From assembly GCF_003610455.1 (NCBI RefSeq), contig NZ_RAQK01000002.1, forward strand, positions 992,001 through 1,056,000: 64,000 nt of DNA, in the 5' to 3' direction. The DNA is from Sulfitobacter guttiformis. Lineage in GTDB: Bacteria; Pseudomonadota; Alphaproteobacteria; Rhodobacterales; Rhodobacteraceae. The notes under the pieces are model-generated. The model was not told where the DNA came from and did not search any database. It saw only the letters and a list, made by a program, of their open reading frames with translations. Made by a program: the position numbers and the translations under genes. Below, in pieces: positions 18,226 through 27,914 of the stretch (the first letter of the stretch is position 1; each line of letters opens with the position of its first letter).

Positions 18226-19518
18226 TTAGTCCGCGAAAGGGTCCGTCACCAGAATCGTGTCCTCACGCTCCGGCGAGGTCGACAGCAACGCGACAGGACA
18301 TTCGATCAACTCCTCCACGCGGCGCACATACTTGATGGCCTCTGCCGGCAGGTCGGCCCAGCTGCGTGCGCCTTCGGTCGATTCAGACCAGCCGGGCATT
18401 TCTTCGTAAACGGGGGTACAGCGTGCTTGCTGGTCCGCAGCGGTTGGCAAATAATCCAACCGCTTGCCGTCCAGCTCGTAGCCTACGCAAATCTTGAGCG
18501 TCTCGAAACCGTCCAACACATCAAGCTTTGTCAACGCGATCCCGTTAACACCCGATGTCATGCAAGTCTGGCGCACCAATACGGCATCAAACCAACCGCA
18601 GCGCCGCTTGCGCCCTGTGACAGTGCCAAATTCATGGCCCCGTTCGCCCAGCCGTTGACCGTCCGCATCGTGCAATTCAGCCGGAAACGGCCCCTCGCCC
18701 ACGCGGGTTGTGTAAGCCTTCACAATCCCCAACACAAAATCGATAGAACCGGGGCCGATACCCGTCCCTGTTGCTGCCTGACCTGCGATTACGTTGCTCG
18801 AGGTCACGAAAGGATAGGTGCCAAAATCAATGTCCAGCAGCGCACCCTGCGCTCCTTCAAACAAGATCCGCTTACCTGCCTTGCGCTTCTCGTTGAGAAT
18901 CTTCCACACAGGTGCGGCATATTCAAGAACGCTCGGCGCAATAGCGCGCAGATCCGCCAGAAGCCTTGCACGGTCTACAGGCTCCAGCCCCAAACCGCGC
19001 CGCAGCGCGTCATGATGGACCAAGGCACGGTCCACCCGCAGCTCGAGCGTCGCATCATCGGCCAGATCGGCCACCCTCACAGAGCGCCGCCCGACCTTGT
19101 CTTCGTAGGCCGGCCCGATGCCACGTCCGGTCGTGCCGATCTTGGCTACTGTTGTCTGTTCCTCACGGGCGCGATCCAATTCGCCGTGAATCGGCAGAAT
19201 CAGCGGTGTATTTTCCGCAATCATCAGCGTCTCCGGTGTAATCGTCACACCCTGCCCACGCAAACCGGCGATCTCGCGCTCAAGGTGCCAGGGGTCCAGC
19301 ACCACGCCGTTGCCGATCACTGACAATTTGCCGCCACGTACAATGCCGGAGGGCAACAAGCTCAGCTTGAACACCTCGCCATCAATGACCAGCGTGTGGC
19401 CAGCGTTATGCCCGCCTTGAAACCGCGCAATTACGTCCGCCCGCTCGGAGAGCCAGTCGACGATCTTGCCCTTACCCTCGTCACCCCATTGGGCGCCTAC
19501 GACAACAACATTGGCCAT
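18226..19518 (-). CDS. purA: Adenylosuccinate synthetase
   Basis: A 430-residue cytosolic enzyme that makes adenylosuccinate from IMP, aspartate and GTP, the first committed step to AMP. It shows the N-terminal GTP loop [19 protein letters not shown], the catalytic-His motif [12 protein letters not shown], the IMP-site motif [18 protein letters not shown] and the GTP-specific RKRRCGWFD segment. Length and termini match the family. With purD at the window's left edge, purine genes are scattered rather than clustered. Confidence 0.98.
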   Translation of the reverse strand: MANVVVVGAQWGDEGKGKIVDWLSERADVIARFQGGHNAGHTLVIDGEVFKLSLLPSGIVRGGKLSVIGNGVVLDPWHLEREIAGLRGQGVTITPETLMIAENTPLILPIHGELDRAREEQTTVAKIGTTGRGIGPAYEDKVGRRSVRVADLADDATLELRVDRALVHHDALRRGLGLEPVDRARLLADLRAIAPSVLEYAAPVWKILNEKRKAGKRILFEGAQGALLDIDFGTYPFVTSSNVIAGQAATGTGIGPGSIDFVLGIVKAYTTRVGEGPFPAELHDADGQRLGERGHEFGTVTGRKRRCGWFDAVLVRQTCMTSGVNGIALTKLDVLDGFETLKICVGYELDGKRLDYLPTAADQQARCTPVYEEMPGWSESTEGARSWADLPAEAIKYVRRVEELIECPVALLSTSPEREDTILVTDPFAD

Positions 19519-19685
19519 GATATTCCTCTCAACTCATCTGGGGGGCGCACGGCATGCGCATTCCGAACCCGTGCCCCTGATAGCGGTCCATGCAGGTGCG
19601 CGAAACAGGAAACTGAACGCAAGCCATAGACTTTTGCATACCACCGCTGGATATTGCGGCAAAACAGTTCAAAGGACACTCGAAC

Positions 19686-20081
19686 ATGGGCTTTTTAATC
19701 CGCTGGATTTGCGCCTTTGCGCTGCTGGCCGCGACATTCAATCCCACCGAATACAACTATGTGCAGTGGGTGCGGAGTTACGGCGGGATGAATATGTCAA
19801 TTGCGGTGCTGACGGGGCTGTTCCTGCTGATCGGCTACATCATCTATTTGCGCGCGACCCTGCGCAGCATCGGCGGACTGGGTATGGTGCTGGTGCTGGC
19901 CGTCGTCGGTGCAGGTCTCTGGGTCCTTTATGATCTCGGCGTTCTGCGCCTCAAAGACCCAAGCATGAATGTCTGGCTCGGTCTTGGCGCTCTCAGTTTT
20001 GTGCTGGCGATCGGCCTCAGCTGGAGCATCGTGCGCAGGGCGATGTCAGGGCAGGCAGATGTGGATGATGTCGACGTCTGA
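19686..20081 (+). CDS. DUF6524 family membrane protein
   Basis: A 131-residue protein with four hydrophobic segments (WICAFALLAATF, SIAVLTGLFLLIGYIIYL, GMVLVLAVVGAGLWVLYDL, LGALSFVLAIGLSWSI) and a short acidic tail ending DVDDVDV. The NPTEYNYVQW and DLGVLRL motifs fit DUF6524, an alphaproteobacterial family of unknown function. It stands alone between purA (divergent) and the nitrile hydratase operon (convergent). Confidence 0.82.
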   Translation: MGFLIRWICAFALLAATFNPTEYNYVQWVRSYGGMNMSIAVLTGLFLLIGYIIYLRATLRSIGGLGMVLVLAVVGAGLWVLYDLGVLRLKDPSMNVWLGLGALSFVLAIGLSWSIVRRAMSGQADVDDVDV

Positions 20082-20121
20082 GGGGCGCATGAATATGCTC
20101 CAGGGACCCGGGGCAAGGGTT

Positions 20122-20472
20122 CTAAGCCGTGTCAGGGCTCATCACGTCGTCCAGCAACACCGGTTTGCCATGCTCTGTCGAAAGATAGGCGCGCTCCCAT
20201 GCGGCACGCAATGCCTCAACCTTGACAGGATCAGACAGCGCAATTTCCGCTAGAAACTCCTCAAATGTCTCTAGCCATGCGATGAAATAATCCTCACCGC
20301 CGTTCAAATCCTTCGAGGTGCCGTGCTTTTTTAGGGTGGCCGAAAAACGCATCGCCCAAACGCTCCAGTCGAAATGCCCCGCCTCGTTGAGGTGAACCGT
20401 CAACGCAAATACCTGCGCGTGCCATGGGGCATCGAACACAGGTGTCAGACTCCCCATATCCGGTTCGTTCAT
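20122..20472 (-). CDS. Nitrile hydratase accessory protein
   Basis: A 116-residue protein related to the beta-subunit N-terminus and to the P14K/NhlE activator family that loads and oxidises the active-site metal centre. ATG 20472 overlaps the beta-subunit stop (ATGA). Family features are FDAPWHAQVFALTVHLNEAGHFDW and the C-terminal YLSTEHGKPVLL-type segment. It is the last gene of the alpha-beta-activator operon. A Cys-x-C metal-donor pair, found in some activators, is not present. Confidence 0.85.
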   Translation of the reverse strand: MNEPDMGSLTPVFDAPWHAQVFALTVHLNEAGHFDWSVWAMRFSATLKKHGTSKDLNGGEDYFIAWLETFEEFLAEIALSDPVKVEALRAAWERAYLSTEHGKPVLLDDVMSPDTA

Positions 20473-21143
20473 GCCGGCACCAGATAGCTTTGCCACAGAT
20501 CCAGAACCACTTCGTCGCCTGCGTGCTCGGGATGCTGCCACAGTTGATCCGCAGCAAACACCACAGCATAGAGAGGCTCAGGTGCTTCACCCAACCCATG
20601 GGCATTGCTGTCGGGCAACACATGCGTTCCGTGATACCGCAGGATAGTGCCTTTTGCTCCCGCCGCGTAAGACGGCAGGCGCGTGTGGCCTCCTTTGACC
20701 ATTGTGTTCTCGGCGATGGCCCGCGTGACGACGGCATCTCCCACCGCAAACACAGGCGTCACAGCGCTCGGACGGTCAGCAGGTCCGCCACGGGCAAGAA
20801 CACCGGCCACCTGATCGGCAGACAGCTTTTTCACGGCAAGTTCACTGATCTCGCCTTGTGATTTTCCCGCCAGCTCGTCGCGGCTCACTACGCCCGTATC
20901 AACCAGCAGCGTGGCCAGCCCGCCCATCCACTTTTCGTAATAACTAAATGCGGTGTAATCTTTTGGGGCGAGGCATTCGCGGGCATGGCGCGATACGTCG
21001 ATGTTCCATTTCCCCAAACTTCCCGAAGCCAGCACCAACGCCAACGCACGCGGATGCCAATCGGCATGGAATTTCACACTCTCGTCTTCGGGCACCACAG
21101 GTCCGTCACCAAAACGGCCCCCCATGTCGTGGATGCGGCTCAC
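20469..21143 (-). CDS. Nitrile hydratase subunit beta
   Basis: A 224-residue structural subunit that pairs with alpha to form the nitrile-to-amide hydratase. The start [16 protein letters not shown] is the family signature. The C-terminal SH3-like barrel is visible ([41 protein letters not shown]). Its ATG lies on the end of the alpha gene (overlap of four bases), and its stop overlaps the activator start. All three genes are thus co-translated. Confidence 0.94.
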   Translation of the reverse strand: MSRIHDMGGRFGDGPVVPEDESVKFHADWHPRALALVLASGSLGKWNIDVSRHARECLAPKDYTAFSYYEKWMGGLATLLVDTGVVSRDELAGKSQGEISELAVKKLSADQVAGVLARGGPADRPSAVTPVFAVGDAVVTRAIAENTMVKGGHTRLPSYAAGAKGTILRYHGTHVLPDSNAHGLGEAPEPLYAVVFAADQLWQHPEHAGDEVVLDLWQSYLVPA

Positions 21144-21760
21144 GCTGGCACCTTTGCCAGTCCGGTCCCGATCATGCTGTCACGCGTGACCAGATCCATC
21201 AGCGCGTCTTCGGATAATCCTTCGGTTCCGTCGGGTCGCATCGGCAGCACCAGATATCGAACCTCTGCCGTCGAATCCCAAACCCGCACCGCCGTGCCCG
21301 CAGGCAATGTCACGCCAAAGTCGGCCAGCACCGCGCGCGGCTCACGCACAGCACGGGCACGGTAAGCATCCGACTTGTACCAGCCTGGCGGTATCCCCAA
21401 AAGAGGCCAAGGATAACAGCTGCACAACGTGCAGACGACCATATTATGGGTTTGGGGTGTATTCTCAACGATCACCATATGCTCGCCCTGACGGCCGAAA
21501 TATCCCATCTCGTCCAGAACGGCGGTCGCATCCTCGCGCAGCGCTTTAGCGAAGGATGGATCACTCCAGGCGCGGGCGACGACACGAGCCCCGTTCCGCG
21601 GGCCGATCCAGTTTTCATAGGTGTCGATGATCACATCTAGGGCGGCAGGATCAACCAGCCCTTTTTGCGTCAATAACGTCTCGAGCGCCTTGACTCGCAG
21701 CGCGGGCGCTGGCGGCAAAAGGCTGTGCGGGTGATCATGGTCAGGGCTATCATGGGGCAT
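21140..21760 (-). CDS. Nitrile hydratase subunit alpha, cobalt-type motif
   Basis: A 206-residue catalytic subunit. ATG 21760 gives the His-rich N-terminus [15 protein letters not shown]. The metal-binding claw is Cys110-Thr-Leu-Cys113-Ser114-Cys115 followed by Tyr ([12 protein letters not shown]). Thr after the first Cys and Tyr after the last indicate the non-corrin cobalt class rather than iron. Residues [11 protein letters not shown] and [13 protein letters not shown] are typical. No amidase gene lies beside the operon, so the amide product would be handled elsewhere. The natural substrate is unknown. Confidence 0.94.
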   Translation of the reverse strand: MPHDSPDHDHPHSLLPPAPALRVKALETLLTQKGLVDPAALDVIIDTYENWIGPRNGARVVARAWSDPSFAKALREDATAVLDEMGYFGRQGEHMVIVENTPQTHNMVVCTLCSCYPWPLLGIPPGWYKSDAYRARAVREPRAVLADFGVTLPAGTAVRVWDSTAEVRYLVLPMRPDGTEGLSEDALMDLVTRDSMIGTGLAKVPA

Positions 21761-21898
21761 AGCCTGCAGATTGCACCGCAATATTCTGCTTGTCTATGGC
21801 CCGCATGCACCGATTGCATATGCATCCTCCCTTGCCCCCACATCCAAACTTGCCTAGATACCCCCCGAACCGACCCAGAAAAGAGCATCCAGCACCCC

Positions 21899-22258
21899 AT
21901 GGAAAATGTCGTCCTGATCGTCCACCTTATTCTTGCGCTTGGCCTTATTGCGGTCGTTTTGTTGCAACGCTCCGAAGGCGGCGGTCTGGGAATGGGCGGC
22001 GGCGGCGGTGCAAATTCCGGTCGTCCCCCTGCCACCCCGATGAGCAAGGTGACATGGATTTTGGGTGCCGCATTTGTCGTTACCTCGATCACACTTACCA
22101 TCGTGACGGCGCAAAAATCTGCGGGATCATCGGTACTTGACCGTTTGACCGCTACCCCCCCCGCCCTCAACCAAGGCAGCGTACCGGCACCGGACCTCAA
22201 CAACCTGTTGCCCCCCGCCGATGGCGACAACACGCCGCTGGTTCCAACACTCGACTAA
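21899..22258 (+). CDS. secG: Preprotein translocase subunit SecG
   Basis: A 119-residue inner-membrane component of SecYEG. ATG 21899 opens directly on the first membrane helix (ENVVLIVHLILALGLIAVVLLQRSEGGGLG), with the hallmark LLQRSEGGGLGMGG loop, then the second helix (VTWILGAAFVVTSITLTIVTA). The Pro/Ala-rich C-tail is of usual alphaproteobacterial length. It is followed by pyrG on the same strand, a common order in this group. Confidence 0.95.
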   Translation: MENVVLIVHLILALGLIAVVLLQRSEGGGLGMGGGGGANSGRPPATPMSKVTWILGAAFVVTSITLTIVTAQKSAGSSVLDRLTATPPALNQGSVPAPDLNNLLPPADGDNTPLVPTLD

Positions 22259-22360
22259 CGAAACACTCAACAATTTGAGGCAGGCCGGACTTTCGTAACA
22301 TCATGTTGCGCCCGTTGCCTTGCCTTGACTGTCCGAATCCTGTTAGACTGAACTCCCGTG

Positions 22361-22379
22361 GGGTGTGCAAATTGCACCC
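22361..22379. promoter_or_regulatory. Palindrome in the pyrG leader
   Basis: GTGCAAATTGCAC (22365-22377) is a perfect 13-base palindrome, extended by GGG and CC to near symmetry, 72 bases upstream of the pyrG ATG. It could be an operator or an RNA hairpin; the binding factor is not known. Confidence 0.35.
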
Positions 22380-22450
22380 GGCTGGGCATGTCTCGGACAG
22401 GCTCAATTGACGCAGACAAGACGCTTAGACGCGCACGGGAGAGACTCTAC

Positions 22451-24100
22451 ATGGCACGCTATATTTTCATCACCGGCGGTGTTGTATCCTCGCTTGGCAA
22501 AGGTCTGGCATCAGCTGCTCTTGGCGCGCTTTTGCAGGCCCGCGGATTCTCGGTGCGCCTGCGCAAGCTTGACCCCTACCTCAACGTCGATCCCGGCACG
22601 ATGAGCCCGTTCGAGCATGGCGAGGTATTCGTCACTGACGATGGCGCCGAGACCGACCTTGATCTGGGCCATTACGAGCGTTTCACTGGCGTTTCTGCCC
22701 GCAAAACCGATTCCATCTCATCGGGGCGCGTTTACTCCACCGTCCTCGAAAAGGAGCGCCGCGGCGACTATCTGGGCAAGACCATTCAGGTAATCCCCCA
22801 TGTAACAAACGAGATCAAAGAGTTCCTGAGCATCGGCGACGACGAAGTTGATTTCATGCTTTGTGAAATTGGCGGCACCGTGGGCGACATCGAAGGCCTG
22901 CCGTTCTTCGAGGCAATCCGCCAGTTCTCCCACGACAAGCCGCGTGGCCAGTGTATTTTCATGCACCTGACCCTGCTTCCCTATCTTGCTGCCAGCGGTG
23001 AGCTGAAGACGAAACCGACCCAACACTCGGTAAAAGAACTACAGTCCATCGGCATTGCGCCTGATATCCTTGTGTGCCGGTCCGAGCATCCGATCCCCGA
23101 TAAAGAGCGCGAAAAGATCGCGTTGTTCTGCAACGTGCGCAAGGATTCGGTTGTAGCCGCCTATGACCTGAAATCCATCTACGAGGCCCCGCTGGCCTAT
23201 CATGCCCAAGGCCTCGATCAGGCCGTGCTGGACGCCTTCGACATCTCCCCCGCGCCAAAGCCCGACCTGACGGTCTGGCACGATGTGTATGACCGCATCC
23301 ACAACCCAGAAGGCGAGGTAAAGGTCGCCATCGTCGGCAAATACACCCAGCTCGAGGATGCTTATAAATCAATTGCCGAGGCTCTGACACACGGCGGCAT
23401 GGCCAACCGTGTGCGCGTCAAGATTGAGTGGGTCGATGCAGAACTGTTCGAGGGTACAGATGATGTCGCCCCCCATCTAGAAGGGTTTCATGCGATTCTC
23501 GTACCTGGCGGATTTGGCGAGCGCGGCACCGAGGGCAAAATCAAAGCTGCCCAATATGCGCGGGAGCATAAAGTCCCCTATCTGGGCATTTGCCTCGGCA
23601 TGCAAATGGCGGTTATCGAGGCGGCGCGAAATGTGGCGGGCCTGTCCACCGCCGGCTCCGAAGAATTCGACCACGAATCTTCGGGCAAAAAGCGGTTCGA
23701 GCCTGTGGTCTACCACCTCAAGGAATGGGTGCAGGGCAACCACAAGGTCGAGCGCAAAGTCGGAGACGACAAAGGGGGCACGATGCGTCTGGGTGCCTAC
23801 GATGCCACGCTCAAGGAAGGTTCGAAAGTCGCCGAAGTCTATGGCACCACCGCCATCGACGAACGCCACCGCCACCGCTATGAGGTCGACATCGCCTACC
23901 GCGAAAAACTCGAAGAGGCCGGCATGTCATTCTCCGGAATGTCCCCCGATGGCAAGTTGCCCGAGATCGTGGAATGGTCCGATCATCCGTGGTTTATCGG
24001 CGTGCAATTCCACCCCGAACTCAAGTCGAAACCCTTCAAACCGCACCCCCTTTTCAAGGGCTTTGTCAAAGCAGCGAAGGATATGTCGCGGCTTGTCTAG
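22451..24100 (+). CDS. pyrG: CTP synthase (glutamine hydrolysing)
   Basis: A 549-residue enzyme making CTP from UTP, ATP and glutamine. ATG 22451 gives [18 protein letters not shown], the invariant synthase start. Further landmarks are [20 protein letters not shown] in the synthase domain and, from about residue 295, a class I amidotransferase domain with nucleophile Cys in YLGICLGMQ and catalytic His/Glu in [10 protein letters not shown]. Full length. A weak hairpin with T-rich tail follows. Confidence 0.98.
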   Translation: MARYIFITGGVVSSLGKGLASAALGALLQARGFSVRLRKLDPYLNVDPGTMSPFEHGEVFVTDDGAETDLDLGHYERFTGVSARKTDSISSGRVYSTVLEKERRGDYLGKTIQVIPHVTNEIKEFLSIGDDEVDFMLCEIGGTVGDIEGLPFFEAIRQFSHDKPRGQCIFMHLTLLPYLAASGELKTKPTQHSVKELQSIGIAPDILVCRSEHPIPDKEREKIALFCNVRKDSVVAAYDLKSIYEAPLAYHAQGLDQAVLDAFDISPAPKPDLTVWHDVYDRIHNPEGEVKVAIVGKYTQLEDAYKSIAEALTHGGMANRVRVKIEWVDAELFEGTDDVAPHLEGFHAILVPGGFGERGTEGKIKAAQYAREHKVPYLGICLGMQMAVIEAARNVAGLSTAGSEEFDHESSGKKRFEPVVYHLKEWVQGNHKVERKVGDDKGGTMRLGAYDATLKEGSKVAEVYGTTAIDERHRHRYEVDIAYREKLEEAGMSFSGMSPDGKLPEIVEWSDHPWFIGVQFHPELKSKPFKPHPLFKGFVKAAKDMSRLV

Positions 24101-24104
24101 GGGG

Positions 24105-24134
24105 CCTTACTTTCAAGGGGGTAAGGTTTGTTTT
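24105..24134 (+). terminator. Probable terminator of pyrG
   Basis: CCTTAC and GTAAGG arms with a ten-base loop, followed by TTTGTTTT, five bases after the pyrG stop. The six-pair stem is short, so efficiency is uncertain. The remaining 160 bases before 24297 show no gene. Confidence 0.6.
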
Positions 24135-24296
24135 ATGGTGATTTTCGGCATTTTATGCCCCATAATCCGCATAGCACCGATAACTGCTAGACTACCGAAA
24201 TTCGCCCGTGCCCAATTTGCCACAACTTCGATTATTGCCGACAAAGAAACAGTCGCTGAATTGCTGGTCGCATGATTCTCCTTTAGGTGGAATTTA

Positions 24297-24313
24297 TTAA
24301 TAAAGTATTAACC
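24297..24313. promoter_or_regulatory. CtrA-type box upstream of the outer-membrane barrel gene
   Basis: TTAA-TAAAGTA-TTAACC is an exact match to the full CtrA consensus TTAA-N7-TTAA, with the frequent CC extension. It ends 21 bases before the ATG of the next gene, in an AT-rich promoter-like stretch. CtrA is the response regulator that in roseobacters controls motility, gene-transfer-agent and envelope genes. Binding here is predicted, not shown. Confidence 0.6.
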
Positions 24314-24333
24314 CTACAGAGCAGGAAACAGAA

Positions 24334-24915
24334 ATGAAACTTATCATCGCATCCGTTGTTGCAGCATTTGCCGCAACCTCCGCATTCGCAGGCAGCCTCG
24401 AGTACACACCCGTCGAGACAGCGCCAACACCGATCGCACCACAGGCCTACAATGACCTGAGCTGGACCGGTGGCTACGCTGGTCTTCAGTACAACGACGG
24501 CGACTTCGAACTCTCCGACGGTGTTGACTCCGCAAGTGTTGACGTAGACGGCTTCGGTATCCACGGCGGCTACCTCTATGACCTCGGCCAGTACGTTGTT
24601 GGTGGTGAATTGTCCTATGACCGTTTGTCCGCAGACGGTTCCGACGAAGATGTTGACCTGACACGCCTGCGCGGCCGTGTTGGTTATGACTTCGGTAAGT
24701 TCATGCCGTACGCAACTCTTGGTATCGCCAACATCTCCGCAGATGACCTGAGCGAAACAGGCCTGACTTTCGGTATCGGTGCAGAAATGCTGGTTACAGA
24801 AAAGTTCAGTGTTGGTCTTGAGTACTCGCGCTCGCAGTTCAACGACATTGACGACGTTGACGGCCTTGATGGCGACCTGGACCTGATCCAGCTGCGCGGT
24901 TCGTTCCGCTTCTAA
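24334..24915 (+). CDS. Outer-membrane beta-barrel protein
   Basis: A 193-residue protein with a clear signal peptide (residues 1-19, KLIIASVVAAFAATSAFA) and a mature chain of alternating beta-strands (YAGLQYNDGDFEL, DVDGFGIHGGYLYDLGQYVVGGELSYDRL, RLRGRVGYDFGKFMPYATLGIA). It ends LRGSFRF, the terminal aromatic signal for BAM assembly. It is an eight-stranded OmpA/OmpW-like or porin-like small barrel (DUF/Omp_b-brl class), acidic in its loops. It has a CtrA-type box just upstream and a large inverted repeat downstream. No pore function can be claimed. Confidence 0.88.
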   Translation: MKLIIASVVAAFAATSAFAGSLEYTPVETAPTPIAPQAYNDLSWTGGYAGLQYNDGDFELSDGVDSASVDVDGFGIHGGYLYDLGQYVVGGELSYDRLSADGSDEDVDLTRLRGRVGYDFGKFMPYATLGIANISADDLSETGLTFGIGAEMLVTEKFSVGLEYSRSQFNDIDDVDGLDGDLDLIQLRGSFRF

Positions 24916-24937
24916 GCAATCGATCGCTTTATAAAAT

Positions 24938-24970
24938 TACCATAGGTAGCCTTTATAGCTACCTATGGTA
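24938..24970. repeat. Perfect 13-base inverted repeat after the barrel gene
   Basis: TACCATAGGTAGC and GCTACCTATGGTA are exact reverse complements with a seven-base loop CTTTATA. The hairpin lacks a T run on the plus strand. It may terminate poorly, protect the upstream mRNA end, or be an operator for the gene at 25005, which starts 35 bases later. Confidence 0.7.
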
Positions 24971-25004
24971 TTCTGCTATCGAACAGCCAACAAAGAGGCC
25001 TCCG

Positions 25005-26624
25005 ATGAGCAGCAACCACGTCTACCAATCCATTGCCCGCGCCACGTTTGAACACGGGGCCGATACGATTTCCGGGCTGATGGGTGACGCAAACCTCTTC
25101 ATGGTCGATAGTTACGTGCGTGAATGCGGTGGCCGTTTTGTGCCCGCAGCCCACGAAGGCAGTTGCGTGCTGATGGCGCTGGCCTATGCACATGTCTCGG
25201 GGCGCGTTGGCGTTGCAACCGTCACTCACGGCCCTGCCCTCAGCAATTGTATTACAGCACTGACCGAAGCTGTGCGCGGTCATGTCCCGCTTGTCCTGCT
25301 GGCCGGTGACACCCCCACCGACAATCCCCGCCATTTACAAAGCATCGACCAGCGCGAATTGGTCAAGGCGACCGGCGCAGGGTTCGAGCAGATTCGAACG
25401 CCTCAGACCACCTGCAAGGATGTAGCCCGCGCCTTTTACCGTGCGCGGGTCGAGCGTCGCCCCATCGTGCTCAACATGCCTGCTGATTTCATGTGGCAAG
25501 AGGCCCCTTACGAGGGGCAGGTTCTTGATGTGTTTACCGCGCCCGGTGGCGTGGCCGAAGGCGACATTCTAGATAATGCTATCGGAATGATTGCCTCTGC
25601 GCGCCGCCCGCTCATCCTTGCCGGTGGCGGTGCGATTGCCGCCCGTGACCAGCTTATCCGCCTCGCAGACAGGCTTGAAGCGCCGCTGGCGACCACCCTC
25701 AAGGCCAAAGGGTTGTTCAACGATCACCCCTATAACGTGGATATTTTCGGCACCCTCTCGACCCCTGCCGCCTATGATCTGATGGGGAAGGCCGATTGTA
25801 TCATCTGTTTCGGCACCGCCTTGCACGATTTCACCACCGACCGCGGCAAGCTTATGAAGAATAAGCGGATTATTCAGGTCGATGTCGAGCCTACAGCGAT
25901 TGGCGGAGGCCTGCATCCCGATGCAGCCCTTGTTGCCGATGCGGGTCTGACAGCGGATACTATCGTGCATTGGCTTGACGCGGCCGAGATCGCGCCAAGC
26001 GGTTTTACATCAGAGCTGGATGTTGAAACCCTGACCCACCACCCTGTGACCGCACCGAAAAACGCGGCAGGCACGATCAATTACGTTGCAGCCCTTGAGC
26101 AGCTTGAGCGCGCCCTGCCCCGCGACCGCGTACTGGTCACAGACGGGGGCCGCTTCATGACCGAAGTCTGGTGCCGCATCTCGGTGCCAAATCCACAGAG
26201 CTTTGTCAGTACTGTCAATTTCGGCTCAATCGGTCTGGGCCTGCAAGAGGCGATCGGCGCAGGCATTGCGGCACCGGACCGTCCGGTTGTATTTTTCACC
26301 GGCGACGGCGGGTTTATGATGGGCGGCATCAACGAATTCAACACCGCGGTTCGCCTCGGTCTCGACCTCATTGTGATCATCGCCAACGATTCTGCTTATG
26401 GTGCCGAGCATATCCAGTTTATTGACCGGCAAATGGATCCAGGCCTGACATTGTTCCACTGGCCTTCTTTCGCGGAAATTGCAAAAGCGCTGGGCGGCGA
26501 AGGAGTTCAGGTTCGCTCCGAAGAGGATCTGAAATCTGCCCTGACCGCCCTTGAGAACCGCACGGGGCCTTTCCTGATCGAACTTGGGCTTGATCCGCAC
26601 GATGTTCCCCGTATGCGCGCCTGA
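25005..26624 (+). CDS. Thiamine-diphosphate-dependent enzyme, acetolactate-synthase-like
   Basis: A 539-residue protein of the ThDP-binding IlvB-like family. It shows all three parts: the N-terminal pyrimidine-binding domain with the catalytic Glu (VPAAHEGSCVLMALAYAHVSG), the central Rossmann-like domain (PLILAGGGAIAARDQL), and the C-terminal pyrophosphate domain with GDGGFMMGGINEFNTAVRLG ending in ND about 28 residues after the GDG. The small acetolactate subunit is not next to it, and the FAD-type contacts cannot be judged. Alternatives are benzoylformate- or phosphonopyruvate-type decarboxylases. AGAGG precedes the ATG. Confidence 0.85.
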   Translation: MSSNHVYQSIARATFEHGADTISGLMGDANLFMVDSYVRECGGRFVPAAHEGSCVLMALAYAHVSGRVGVATVTHGPALSNCITALTEAVRGHVPLVLLAGDTPTDNPRHLQSIDQRELVKATGAGFEQIRTPQTTCKDVARAFYRARVERRPIVLNMPADFMWQEAPYEGQVLDVFTAPGGVAEGDILDNAIGMIASARRPLILAGGGAIAARDQLIRLADRLEAPLATTLKAKGLFNDHPYNVDIFGTLSTPAAYDLMGKADCIICFGTALHDFTTDRGKLMKNKRIIQVDVEPTAIGGGLHPDAALVADAGLTADTIVHWLDAAEIAPSGFTSELDVETLTHHPVTAPKNAAGTINYVAALEQLERALPRDRVLVTDGGRFMTEVWCRISVPNPQSFVSTVNFGSIGLGLQEAIGAGIAAPDRPVVFFTGDGGFMMGGINEFNTAVRLGLDLIVIIANDSAYGAEHIQFIDRQMDPGLTLFHWPSFAEIAKALGGEGVQVRSEEDLKSALTALENRTGPFLIELGLDPHDVPRMRA

Positions 26625-26744
26625 GCGGACAAGTCGCTATCGCTGACGGCACCAACGCTAACGCGTTCATCGTGATCAGCACCTGACATGGCTGCAGCGC
26701 GGATTAGCCGTTGCGCGCAGCCGCCTATCCGCTACACCGAACCC

Positions 26745-27524
26745 ATGCTCAGCTACCAACATATCTACCATGCGGGGAACCTCGCGGATGTTCACAAACA
26801 TGCTTTGTTGGCGTGGATGCTCGACTATCTGACGGCCAAGGACAAACCCCTGACATACATCGAGACGCATGCAGGTCGTGCCCTCTATGACCTCTCCGCT
26901 GACGAGGCGCTCAAGACCGGCGAGGCGAAGGCAGGGATCGCGCAGGCGCGCAAATGGTTCAAACCCGAACACCCTTATGCCCGCGTTCTCGACCGTGTCA
27001 CCGCCGAGGATGGTCTTAACGCCTATCCGGGCTCACCGTTGATCGCCGCCCACCTGCTGCGCCCAACCGACACAATCCATCTGGCCGAATTACACCCGCG
27101 CGAACACGCAGCACTTGAGTTGGCGATGTCGCCCACAGGTGCCAAGATCCACCTGCGCGACGGGTTCGAGACGGCCTTTGCACTTTGCCCACCGATGCCG
27201 CGCCGCGGTTTGCTGCTGATCGATCCCAGCTATGAGATCAAGGAAGATTACAACACCATCTTCCGCCACATCGCCAAGCTGCACCGCGCATGGAACGTCG
27301 GCATCATAGCGCTTTGGTATCCCATTCTGACCAGCCGTATGCACGAACCGATGCTCGAAGCGCTTAGCGCCCAACACCCTGACGCCCTGCGCCACGAGGT
27401 CCGCTTTGCGCCTGCGCGTCCGGGTCACGGGATGGTCGGATCGGGGATGTTTGTGCTTAACCCGCCCTACGGCCTGTCACAGGAGGCAAAGCGGCTCGCA
27501 GCGGATTACAACAGGTTGCGCTGA
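26745..27524 (+). CDS. rlmJ: 23S rRNA (adenine(2030)-N6)-methyltransferase RlmJ
   Basis: A 259-residue SAM-dependent enzyme that methylates A2030 of 23S rRNA. ATG 26745 gives MLSYQHIYHAGNLADVHKHALL, which aligns with the E. coli start; longer frames do not. The SAM segment YIETHAGRALYDL and the catalytic DPSYEIKEDY (DPPY in E. coli, here Ser in place of the second Pro) are visible, with GSGMFVLNPPYGL near the end. Single gene. Confidence 0.93.
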   Translation: MLSYQHIYHAGNLADVHKHALLAWMLDYLTAKDKPLTYIETHAGRALYDLSADEALKTGEAKAGIAQARKWFKPEHPYARVLDRVTAEDGLNAYPGSPLIAAHLLRPTDTIHLAELHPREHAALELAMSPTGAKIHLRDGFETAFALCPPMPRRGLLLIDPSYEIKEDYNTIFRHIAKLHRAWNVGIIALWYPILTSRMHEPMLEALSAQHPDALRHEVRFAPARPGHGMVGSGMFVLNPPYGLSQEAKRLAADYNRLR

Positions 27525-27554
27525 CGCACCAAACTATTCGAAAAGGAGAGTGTT

Positions 27555-27851
27555 ATGCCAAAAAAGGGATATTGGATCGGGAACATGGATGTTCGTGATG
27601 CCGCGATTTACGAAAAATATCGGGCTGCAAACGCCAAACCCTTTGCCGCCTACGACGCGAAATTTCTGGTCCGCGGCGGCACCCAGCAGATCCGTGAAGG
27701 ATCCGCACACAGCCGCACTGTCGTCATCGAATTTCCCAGCTATGCCGACGCCGTCGCTTGTTACGAAAGCCCGGGCTATCAGGGCGCAAAAGACATCCGC
27801 ATGAGCGTTGCAGACGGCAGTCTTATCATCATCGAAGGATACGAATCCTGA
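27555..27851 (+). CDS. DUF1330 domain protein
   Basis: A 98-residue dimeric alpha/beta-barrel type protein. It has the family pattern GYWIGNMDVRDAAIYEKYRAAN, VRGG, TVVIEFPSYADAVACYESPGYQ and a C-terminal IIIEGYES strand. AAAGGAGAG precedes its ATG. Members have no proven function. It is 30 bases after rlmJ and may share its transcript. Confidence 0.92.
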   Translation: MPKKGYWIGNMDVRDAAIYEKYRAANAKPFAAYDAKFLVRGGTQQIREGSAHSRTVVIEFPSYADAVACYESPGYQGAKDIRMSVADGSLIIIEGYES

Positions 27852-27914
27852 TCCTTCTGACGCGGCCCATTATTGGAATTGGCAATGCTTTCGAACTGGG
27901 TTAACAAAAAAACC

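Noticed and set aside
18427-19323. 298-codon open frame on the plus strand opposite purA
   Set aside because: It is a pure antisense shadow of purA; composition follows purA codons and no protein family features are seen.
22326-22346. TTGACT and TAGACT as a sigma-70 promoter of pyrG
   Set aside because: The gap of 13 bases between the two hexamers is too short for a promoter.
23490-24275. 261-codon plus-strand frame within and beyond pyrG
   Set aside because: Alternative frame of pyrG with Arg/Ser/Pro-rich composition typical of frame-shifted GC-rich coding DNA.
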